22,941 nucleotides of DNA from Gnomoniopsis sp. IMI 355080 (taxonomy: Eukaryota; Ascomycota; Sordariomycetes; Diaporthales; Gnomoniaceae): contig JAPEVC010000365.1 of NCBI GenBank assembly GCA_027946555.1, forward strand, positions 1-22,941, written 5' to 3'. Under the pieces are notes generated by a model. It saw nothing but the letters and a program-made list of their open reading frames with translations, had not been told where the DNA came from and did no database searches. The position numbers and the translations under genes were made by a program. This document shows, piece by piece, positions 9,020-17,500 of this stretch. Every line of letters starts with the position of its first letter. Position 1 is the first letter of the stretch.

Positions 9020-10636
9020 TTAGACTCTTGATTGCCTTGCCTCCCTCCATCTTATCCCATACCGACGGAGGAGATATATAGCTATAGCACAAAAAATACC
9101 ACTCCAAAGTCCCAGGGCCGTAAAGTACCAGCCGCGTCCGGCTGCATTCATTAGGGGCTCCAGAACAGCCACGCCGGTAGCCGCCATAGCACACCTCGTC
9201 ACGCTTGTCGTGGCGGCCGCTGTGCTTGGCCTCGACGGAAATGAGTCAATCAACAGCGCGCTATAGGTCGTATAGAAGTACGTGCCCCAGAGACCCTGCA
9301 AGAACTGAAGTGTCAAAGCCAGAGCCGGGTGCGCACGCTCCCGTAACCCCCAGCCGTAGCCGACCATCGTGGCTGTTGACACCACTAGGGCCAGATAGCT
9401 CCCCCTTGATCTGGACTGCTCGATGGGGAAGTGGATGAGCTCGTCTCCAGCCGTCTTCTCAGGGTCGCTCCACCCCGCCCGCTGCGCCGTGGTCTTATAA
9501 TTGTGGTCCATCAGCTTGCCGGTGCAGTAGGAACCTATAATTATCCCGACCCCTCGTGGCAAATAGCAGAGCCCAGTCTGCCAATCGTTCCAATCATACA
9601 CGCCCTGCCAGATATCTGGCATGGCTGCTACAAAGGAATAATCAACAGTGTAGAATGAGCCATGGACCCAGAGGGTCAGGAACGTGTCTTTATGGAACAG
9701 GATCCGGAAGCAATTATAAAAGTTGATCAATACATACTTCTGTAGTATAGTCTGTGGCTGGGTAGAGTCAGATGTTGCTGGGGGCCTTACATCCCTGCCC
9801 TCATACGAATGTTGCTCCTCGGAGCGGTGTCTTAAAAACTGCTCCTTCAATAAGGAGAGCCAGCTGAGCTGCCACCACCTGAACCTCGAGCGCTCCGAGC
9901 TGTTCCCTACCAACGACCGCGCAGTTTCGGGCAAAAACACGGCCACGCTCAGCAACAGGACTACAGCTGCAACCACGAGGGACCAGAAGGCCCACTCGTA
10001 GCCGCCGGTGAAGTACGCCACGCAGCCTCCGATGATAGGGCCTACGCAGGTCCCCAGGTTGAGGGCCATGCCTATCGGGCCGAGCATGCGGCCGCGGTCC
10101 TTGGAGGTGCACACATCCGCGACCACGCCGAAGGCGATCGAGTAGGTCGCGCTCGCCCCGAGGCTCTGCGTTGCCCGCAGAGCGACGAGCGCGGCGAAGC
10201 TGGCGCGGTTGGCGGCTAGGCCGATGTTGCTCACGGCGTAGATGGACAAGACGAGGAGGAAGATCAGGCGGCGGCCGTAGGTATCCGAGAGGGGCCCGAA
10301 GATGACGGGGGAGATGGCCTGGAAGACGATGTAGACGGTCAAGGTAAGGTTGACGGCTTCGGAAGAAACGTGAAAGTGTGAGCGCAGAAGGGGAAGAAGT
10401 GGTAGGTATATGGTGGCAGTTAGGGACGAGGTAGTTGCCGCAAGACCGACGAGGAGCTGGAGTTGTCTCAGCTGCCTCTGAGTGAAGGACGTGAACGGCG
10501 GAGGCCCAGGCTGGGTTGTGGAGGGTAGTATTGACTGTGTCTGTTCTGCGACGACTTGTGAGGCATCTTCGTTCCGTTGCGCAGCGTCCACAGGGACACC
10601 TGGGTCTCTGATTGCTTTCTCCGTATCGTTCTGCAT
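9020..10636 (-). CDS. MFS transporter, DHA1 drug:H+ antiporter type (Qdr-like)
   Basis: Intronless, 538 residues from the ATG at 10636, the usual size for 12-TM DHA1 transporters. The first 55 residues are hydrophilic and cytosolic. TM1 starts near 60. Motif A is GPLSDTYGRR (114-123, TM2-3 loop). A motif-B-like RATQSLG lies at 154-160. The antiporter motif C is in GMALNLGTCVGPIIGG (189-204, TM5), and TM6 ends with PETAR. A cytosolic loop (about 240-310) with FRILFHKD leads into six more membrane helices, with a basic tail after TM12. No break is visible. DHA1/Qdr proteins export drugs, toxic metabolites, polyamines or organic acids across the plasma membrane by proton antiport; the substrate here cannot be read from sequence. 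No biosynthetic gene lies beside it, so cluster-linked export is not supported. Confidence 0.92.
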   Translation of the reverse strand: MQNDTEKAIRDPGVPVDAAQRNEDASQVVAEQTQSILPSTTQPGPPPFTSFTQRQLRQLQLLVGLAATTSSLTATIYLPLLPLLRSHFHVSSEAVNLTLTVYIVFQAISPVIFGPLSDTYGRRLIFLLVLSIYAVSNIGLAANRASFAALVALRATQSLGASATYSIAFGVVADVCTSKDRGRMLGPIGMALNLGTCVGPIIGGCVAYFTGGYEWAFWSLVVAAVVLLLSVAVFLPETARSLVGNSSERSRFRWWQLSWLSLLKEQFLRHRSEEQHSYEGRDVRPPATSDSTQPQTILQKYVLINFYNCFRILFHKDTFLTLWVHGSFYTVDYSFVAAMPDIWQGVYDWNDWQTGLCYLPRGVGIIIGSYCTGKLMDHNYKTTAQRAGWSDPEKTAGDELIHFPIEQSRSRGSYLALVVSTATMVGYGWGLRERAHPALALTLQFLQGLWGTYFYTTYSALLIDSFPSRPSTAAATTSVTRCAMAATGVAVLEPLMNAAGRGWYFTALGLWSGIFCAIAIYLLRRYGIRWREARQSRV

Positions 10637-10666
10637 GTTTGCTATTGTGGCTATTGGGCCGTCTAG

Positions 10667-10675
10667 TTATATAAA
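10667..10675 (-). promoter_or_regulatory. TATA-like element upstream of MFS gene
   Basis: TTATATAAA (plus-strand reading) lies 31-39 bp upstream of the transporter ATG on its own strand. The position allows a TATA box only if the 5' leader is very short, so it may be a secondary element. Confidence 0.35.
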
Positions 10676-11102
10676 AGGGAGAGTTGCTCAACAGCAGACT
10701 AGCATTCATACAAGCTGACAAGGAGCAAGACAGGAGGATCCCTCGGTTGGCAATCCCCGCACTTGGGGGCCGACCAGGTCTGCAATGTCGATCTCTTCCC
10801 GAGCACTATAGGGGGCACGGAGGGAATGCCCAAAACTAACACGCGTTGTTGGTGCCGACATCCAATATTGACATAACAGCAGTTATTTTTTCAAGAGTCA
10901 TTGTTGCTCAAACGGTAGTGTATGTATAGGGAAGGCAGATCGCACGTCTTCTGTTGCTTGTGAAATAGAGACAAAGAATCTAACTCGTATAGACTATTAG
11001 ACTGCAGTGATTTGAGTCCCTTCAGCACTTTGGGAGGAACGAGATGATCGGCCTGGCAAAGTTGTTTTCTTGTTTACACAAATGCCTGAGACCAAATTAT
11101 CC
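10676..11102. other. Intergenic between MFS and fructosamine-kinase genes
   Basis: Holds the MFS upstream region and the 3' flank of the next gene, both transcribed leftwards. No gene or RNA recognised. Confidence 0.6.
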
Positions 11103-12487
11103 CTATGCGGTATGATCTCGTTCCGAGGACAATGTTGCCATTTCGGACTGGTCAAGCCTCCTAACACCCTCGCCATCTTGGAAAGGAGCAAACTTCTCGA
11201 CAAGACTTAGCAAATCGTTGTAAGCCCTGTGGCAACACAGTTAGTCGAGATCTGTGAGGTACCTAAATACACTCCAACAGCAGCATTCTGAAATTGCCCG
11301 CTTGTTATACTCACATCTGGCGGACCGCTTTTCCTGAAGATTTGTGATGGACTGAATACCATAGGTAGAAGTAACATGCATAAAGACAGTTTCGATCGTC
11401 CCATTCTTCCTTTGGCTCGCTTGCTGGGTTGTACTTGAGATACGTCTTGATATAGACGTCTCGGTTAATTTTGTTATCTGTACAATATGCAAAGTCAGCT
11501 GGGTATATATAAACAATCAATGACGATGGTGAGGAAGGGTACCCTAGTAGTGCTCGTGTTTCGACATATACATAGCAGGTACGCGAGAAAGTGGCCATGA
11601 CTCTTTCCCCCGGAGCTATTTGAGAATGAAAGCAACAACAACGGGTGAAGGGGCAGATTCAATTGCTCACAGTATCCACGCCAGTCAGAAACGTCCAGCT
11701 CGTTGTGCGCATAGAACGCGGCAGCGTCATATGTATAAACGTTCCCATTCTCGAGTGAGATGCCTGTGTTCCCTTCCCACAGATCAGCGTGAATCAGGCT
11801 GGGCTTGATTGTTCTCCCGTTCTGTACCAAGGCATCCAGCAACCGAGGAATAACGTGCGTGACAACACGCTGTTCTACTCTAGCGAGCTCTGCCCAGTAG
11901 CCGTTGGTCTTGAAGTCCATGTCCATCACGTGTTTGATGAGGGTCGTATAAAAGGTCGTCCAGTTAGCCTCCCAGCCAACATTTTGAGGATACAGGTTCT
12001 GGCAAGTAGTGACAGGGAATCCAAATTGGCCCGTTGGTGACTTGCTTTCCCGATGGACACGGGCGAGTTTGGAGCAGAGTTGGACAGGATCGGGCATCGC
12101 CTCGCTGGTCATCTCGATGTACTCGAGCAGCAGGAAGTACGCCTCGAAGCCATCGAGGGCGTATCTACCCCATGAGTGAGGCTTGGGGACAAAGTCAGGG
12201 GCGAATTTGTAGAACTCCGAGATAGAGTGGAACTCCCCCTGCATCATTTGGCCACCTAGAGCCAAGGGTGCTGACTTCAAAAAATATTCTTCGTCAGTTC
12301 CATCAGGCATTTCCAGATGCAAGCGTGCGGTTACTGTCCATGCTGAAGTGGCATAGCGACTGGCCATCAGGATCCTAGTTCCCTCAGGAAACTGGGCTAG
12401 CACGTTTTTGTCGACACGGAAGTCCCCTTCGTACGGGAAGTCGCCTCCAAACGAGACATCAATGAGGCTTTGCAAAGGGTTGCTCAT
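11103..12487 (-). CDS. Fructosamine/ketosamine-3-kinase family protein (three exons)
   Basis: Exons 12487-11671, 11477-11315 and 11226-11103 give 367 residues. Intron 1 (11670-11478, 193 nt) has a GTGAGC donor, CTGAC branch and TACAG acceptor. Intron 2 (11314-11227, 88 nt) has GTGAGT, CTAAC and CCACAG. Phases close exactly and restore family sequence across both junctions (DWRGYYTK; AVRQMAYNDL). Landmarks: EYFLK with Lys71, GEFHS with Glu85, catalytic HADLWEGN (His233, Asp235, Asn240), metal-binding Asp254 in YDAAAFYAHNE, and EPKEEWDDRN in exon 2. The family phosphorylates sugar adducts (fructosamines, ribulosamines) on protein lysines, making them fall off, and acts in the cytosol on glycated proteins or small amines. 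The frame is open upstream of 12487 but has no earlier ATG, which fixes the start. All key residues are intact. Confidence 0.88.
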
Positions 12488-12627
12488 GTTTAAATGGTGA
12501 GTCGAAGTACTGGCGTGCCGGAAAAAGTCGTCAGAGACAGTGATGAGCTGATAGATATTCAGACAAGCAGTTCTTTCTGTGTGGGAGAGGCGCCGCAGGT
12601 TCAGCACGATCAACCAGGATCCAGTGC

Positions 12628-12651
12628 ATTTATACGGTAATGACTGATTGG
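12628..12651 (-). promoter_or_regulatory. TATA box and CCAAT motif of the fructosamine-kinase gene
   Basis: On the minus strand TATAAAT (12634-12628) lies about 141 bp upstream of the ATG at 12487, with CCAAT (12651-12647) just upstream of it. This would place transcription start near 12600 and a leader of about 110 nt, normal for a fungal gene. Confidence 0.45.
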
Positions 12652-13785
12652 CTGAAGTCTGTAAATTTTCCCCTCACTTCCCTGTCCGGTCTATCTCTGG
12701 CCAAGCGCATGCTGCAGGTCGTCTGGTTGTATGCGTGGGGGCTGAGGGGATAGGAAGTTATGGCGATGGGGCTGTAGCCCTGTGTTTGTGGATGTATTAA
12801 GAGACTCAATAGTGCGTATAAAGAGCTGCGGTCCTCCGATCGGGCCTCCTTCACCTGCTACCACGCTGAGTAAATCCGTACTTTTCAGTGGTATCTAATT
12901 TATAAGCCGCCTTGCTCAGTGAGGAGCTTGCGAGCAGAATTATCCTTGTTTCATCCCTGCATCTTGTCGGTGGTGTGTGGGGTGATCAGTCCTACGAAAG
13001 AGAATAGAATTGATGTCTGGAAGAAAACCTTCCTCATACGTTTAGTATGGCGGTGTTTTTTAAAATGACCTTGGATCACGTCTGGAGAGTTTTCCCCCGC
13101 ACCAGGCCTACCTGCCCACACCGGCACCCAGCCACCTCAATCACATCTTCTACTAGTGCTCACTCGCTATCTGGTCCGCAGCCCTGGTCCAGCATCGCTG
13201 CAGTTGTTGGACGTCGATCAGAACAGTCATATTCTGCCCACCGGCATTCGGACTTAGCGGAGCCTCACTCGACAAGTACGGGGTCTCCCAGCCCTCCCAC
13301 TCTTCAGCCCTCCCACTCTTCAGCCCTCCAACTCCTCAGCGCTCCAACTCTTCCTCAAAAAGCATACTCTGGCATATGCAGGGACGGGCCTGGATCCCAC
13401 CACTGTCAACTCTGTCTTGATGGACCTGTGCCATCTCTCTGAAGCTCCGTCCTAGTCGACCAAATTATGGTCAGTGTCTCTACGGGCTCGTCCGTACTCT
13501 TCTCCATTAGCTGCTCATGGCCATCGTCGCTAGGAAAGGATTGCGCGAGCCTTGCCCCCTGACCTTTCGAGTTTTCACTGCCTGTATTCCCAAAGCCGTC
13601 CCATTTCATTCCCTGCAATGTAACACACATCAGTTCGATCGGTTGATGTGTGACACTTGCATACCTACCGCGCTTCGCTGATATAGTCACTTGCGACGTG
13701 CATTGATTACACACAATTTCTCTCATTGTCGCTCACCCACATATTTCGCGAACACGTACTGTTCATAGCGCTGACAATCACGCAG
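12652..13785. other. Divergent intergenic region before the NLR gene
   Basis: Contains the upstream side of the fructosamine-kinase promoter and the unresolved 5' end of the NLR gene. ATG-initiated plus-strand frames exist at 13047-13442 (Ser/Pro-rich, spanning the 16-bp repeat) and from 13517. Either could include a first NLR exon, but I found no donor that joins in phase to the acceptor at 13785. Nothing else is recognised. Confidence 0.45.
13289..13352. repeat. 16-bp tandem repeat, four copies
   Basis: CAGCCCTCCCACTCTT twice exactly (13289-13304, 13305-13320), then CAGCCCTCCAACTCCT and CAGCGCTCCAACTCTT (13321-13352). A 16-bp period is not a multiple of three, so it is unlikely to be a protein repeat. 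It lies about 430 bp before the NLR reading frame. Confidence 0.85.
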
Positions 13786-14505
13786 CTGAAGCGCTTCCGT
13801 TCCAGAAAGCCGCGGCTCGAAGATGACCATGCTGAGGGTTCAGCGAGACGAGCTTCGGTGCCGTCTACACCGTCTCGTGAAGTAGAGGTAACTACCGGAA
13901 CCGCTCGGGCTTCCACTGTATATGGCCTGCCCTCTGACCAGAGAGGCTCATCAACTTCTGGTCTTCACCACAGCCAATCGGTCTCGGGTACAACAGCTGT
14001 GAGCAGCAGTCCGAGTATCCGGCGAGAAGAAGCATCCAGTTTCGGATTGCATGTCCTCCACAAACCTGACACCATTGCTTTGGATATCATATTTGTACAC
14101 GGCCTGGGTGGACACCATCAGCGGACATGGTCGAAGAACCACGATCCGGCACTGTTCTGGCCCGAATTGTGGCTTCCATATGAACATGGCCTCGACATGG
14201 CTCGTATTTTGACTTTCGGCTACAACGCCAATTGGCGAGGTGCTAGTCGCAGTATATCAAACGTGACAGATTTTGCGAAAGAGTTATTATTCGAGATGCG
14301 CTTTGCCAAAGACGACCTCGGAGACGACCTCAACCTTGGTTCACGGCCCATAGTGTTCATTGTCCACAGCATGGGGGGTCTTGTGGTAAAGAAAGCATAT
14401 CTTCTCGGCTTACACGATGAACATTATTCAGCGATGATCCAGTCGATTTCAGCTATCATATTTTTGTCGACACCTCATCTGGCAGCAATCTTGCAGAAAC
14501 CCTGA
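13786..14505 (+). CDS. NLR 5' part: SesB-like alpha/beta-hydrolase module (gene split by frameshift)
   Basis: The frame is open from 13726 but has no ATG before the domain. A strong 3' splice site (GCTGAC branch, then CGCAG at 13781-13785) points to an upstream first exon, with coding resuming at 13786 (LKRFRSRKPR). A disordered Ser/Thr/Arg-rich stretch of about 80 residues precedes the hydrolase. Landmarks: LDIIFVHGLGGHHQRTW (VHGLGG at 14095-14112, oxyanion side), TFGYNANW, nucleophile elbow VHSMGG with Ser at 14368-14370, and IIFLSTPH (STPH 14467-14478). This is the SesB/SERAC1-like hydrolase found at the N-terminus of many fungal NLRs as a cell-death or signalling effector. Immediately after STPH one base is missing: 14479-14480 holds two bases where family alignment needs a codon before Gly-Ser. 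This frame then ends at TGA 14503-14505, while the protein continues in the next frame. Confidence 0.8.
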   Translation: MKRFRSRKPRLEDDHAEGSARRASVPSTPSREVEVTTGTARASTVYGLPSDQRGSSTSGLHHSQSVSGTTAVSSSPSIRREEASSFGLHVLHKPDTIALDIIFVHGLGGHHQRTWSKNHDPALFWPELWLPYEHGLDMARILTFGYNANWRGASRSISNVTDFAKELLFEMRFAKDDLGDDLNLGSRPIVFIVHSMGGLVVKKAYLLGLHDEHYSAMIQSISAIIFLSTPHLAAILQKP

Positions 14506-17500
14506 ACCGAGTGCTATCTGCATCTTTTCAGTCACCCAAGAGTTTCATCTCTGACCTCAATAAAAGCTCTTCAGCGATTGAAGAACTTAATGAGCAATTT
14601 CGCCATCACGCAGCGAAGCTTTCCATATGGTCATTCTACGAGACTCTGACTACATCCATTGGGCCCAAGAAGATGTTGGTGTTGGATAAAGACTCTTCAC
14701 TGTTGGGTTATCCGGCGGAAATCAGTCGACCACTGCAGGCTGACCACCATGACGTCTGCAAATACTCGAGTCCGGTCGACTCAAACTATATAAGCGTCAA
14801 AAACGCCATCAGGTCTTTGGTCTCCATGTTCCGCCCGCAAGCAAGCCAACTTTCGAAGAACCAAAGCATGTTGGAGAGCGATCGAGCGTTGCTGCAAGAG
14901 CTCTCCAAGAGTTCTGTAACTTTCGAAGAAGATTTTGGCTCAATTCGAAGGGATTGGGTACCAGAGACCTGCACGTGGGTTTTACGAGAGCCTGAGTTTC
15001 TATCATGGCTGCGCCCGTCTCCTGATCCTAAGATACTCTGGTACAGCGCACCACCCGCCAACGGAAAGTCAACGATTGCGGCCTTTGTCATCGACCATTT
15101 GAGGCAGTCGGGAGTCTCCTGCCAATTCGTGTTCTACAAATATTCCGATCACGCGAAACGCTCTATTGCCAATGGTCTTCGGGCCCTCGCCCTCCAGCTC
15201 ACGGAGGACGTCCCGGAATTTAGGACGCAGTTGCACCGGGCATCAATGGAAAGCTTAGGTTTGAGCTCCATGGATCCGAAATTGATATGGAGAAATGTCT
15301 TCGAAAAGAACTTGGCAGGAGCCGCCCTAATACGTCCTATCTACTGGATAATCGATGCATTGGACGAGTGCGAGTCACCGCGGACCTTCTTGGATTGTTT
15401 GCGGGATCTCGGGGGGACCCAAATCCCCTTGAAGATCATGATTTTGAGCCGTATCACCGAACCCATCTCCGCTGCATTCGATCGAATGTCTCGAGACGTC
15501 CATGTCACTCGACTGGAGATGACGGGTCGAGAACACAACCGGCAAGACATACGAATATTCCTGGAACAGGAAGTCCACCACATGAGAGGGAGTCCTGATT
15601 TCAAGTCTCAGTTGATAGACAGGGTTCTTGCTCGGTCAGAAGGTAACTTTCTCTGGACAAAGTTGGTTCTGAACGAGATTTCTCAATGCCACACGGAAGA
15701 GGGAATCGACGAGGCTTTGGAAGATATCCCCGACGACATGCTGCACTTATACAGAAGAATGGAAAAGAGCTTGATCAGCTCGGCGCGCAAAGCTAACAAG
15801 CCCCTCATATTGGAGTTGTTCCAGTGGGCTATCTGCGCCCAAAGACCGCTCAATCTCACGGAGATGTCTCAAGCCTTGCAGCCCCGTTTCTCAAATTTTG
15901 TTGATCTCCGCTGGACAATCAAAGATACATGTGGGCAGTTCCTGCAAGTGGATGATGTTGGAAAGATCGAAATCATTCATCATACGGCGCGCGACTATCT
16001 CATTCGCTCCGAAGAGAGTGAATTCCACGTTGAGCCGAAGAAGACACACGAAAGGCTTTTTCGAAAGGCCTTGGAAGTCTTGCAAGATGATAGTCTGCGA
16101 TGGAAACTGTTACAGAGTCAGGATGACCTTCAAACCACTGAACACTTTGTATTCTATTCAGCGGTGAACTGGTCATACCACCTGGGACATAGCATCCACA
16201 ACAGCGATGAAGTCCTGGATTTGCTGGTCAGGTTTCTCCGGGCTCCCGCGGTCCTTGCATGGGTACACTCGTTAGCCGTGCTTCGAAGACTCGAAGTACT
16301 CGTCAAAACTTCGAAAGTCTTTTCAGCCTTTGTCCGTGCGATCAGGAAGCACAACGCGACCAAGAACCCCTTACAGCACCGTCTGAATGACCTGGAATTT
16401 GTTGATGACTGGGCCACTGACGTAGTCAAAATTGTGGGAAAGTTTGGTTCTCAACTGATCGTTCGACCACGTGTGATATACGATATCATACCCGCACTGT
16501 GCCCGGGGCAGTCAGCCATGTACCGCACATTCCACGATGCTGCGGCATCGACCTTGAGAGTTTTGGGGACAGAAAAGGCCAGTTGGAACGATAGCCTCGC
16601 CCGGCTTTCACTCCCGGGGACCTCTCAAGGATACAAAATATCGTGCGAAGGGAAGCACGTCGCTGTGCTCGCCCTGGGGCGGCCAGGCGCAACATACGTC
16701 TGGGATTCAACCAATTTCACGCACGTTTGCGTCGTGGAACACGGAGAAGCCTGCCTGGCAATGACGTTGAATAGCAAGGGGAACGAGCTTGTCACCTACG
16801 GGCTCAAAACAACAAAGATCTGGTCCATCCCATCCGCGGAATTGCTCTTTTCAATATCTAATCCCCGATATATGAAAGCTAAGGCGATAACCTTTGCTGA
16901 CGGGGGCAAGAGGCTCTGGCTGGGTGGTGATGACAACGTTATCCGCTGCATCTCGCGGGACGAGCTCGACCTGGGCTGGAAGACTCCTCATCCCAACCTG
17001 CTCAACGACACTGCACGTGTAGAAGGGGCCATCATCAATTCCCCTATGTGTGTTGCCTTCAATGGGAATAACACTCAAGTAGGGGTGTCCTATCGTGGCG
17101 CTCCACTTTCCGTCTGGAGCTTGGTCGACGGTCGGTGCATTAATCGATGCAATAGGGCAAAAGACTTCCAGAATGAGAGAAAACGATCCTCTGCAGCAGG
17201 CTCATCGCCTTGGTTTGCTGTCGACCGCTTCACATGGAATCCTATAACAGGCCACATACTAGGAATCTACCGCGATGGCTGCGTATTCAAATGGCATCCT
17301 TTGACAGATGAGAACATTGAGTACCCCGATGCAAGAGCGGATGAGATATCAGCCTCACCGGACGGTAAACTCTTTGCTACTAGCAACAGCGTTGGTGTCG
17401 TGAGAATTTGGAGCTTCGCCTACTTCTCCGTCATATACCAGCTTTCATCTGATGATCTTGTTACCCAGTTGGCATTCAGCCCAGATAGCCGACGATTTTA

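Noticed and set aside
9801..10721. A 306-codon frame on the minus strand inside the MFS gene
   Set aside because: It is an alternative frame of the GC-rich first half of the transporter. It is Arg/Pro/His-rich, has no domain, and ends inside the gene.
10744..10775. CGG...CCCC/GGGG...CCG imperfect dyad as a zinc-cluster regulator site
   Set aside because: Arms are short and imperfect and the spacing matches no specific known site; it could be chance.
9020..12487. A secondary-metabolite cluster around the MFS gene
   Set aside because: No PKS, NRPS, terpene synthase, P450 or pathway regulator is visible. A transporter beside a fructosamine kinase is not evidence for one.
13047..13442. A 131-codon ATG frame as a separate gene
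   Set aside because: It is Ser/Pro/His-rich, spans a 16-bp (non-triplet) tandem repeat, and resembles no family. It may include non-coding leader of the NLR.
14465..14500. An intron that would repair the NLR frameshift
   Set aside because: The only GT-AG pair (GT at 14465 to an AG near 14485) would make an intron of about 20 nt, far below the fungal minimum, and would delete the STPH motif.
14511..14513. A start codon for a separate NACHT-WD40 gene at 14511
   Set aside because: The codon is GTG, which in this family reads as the Val of NRVLS within the hydrolase domain. The segment is a continuation of the upstream module, not a new gene start.
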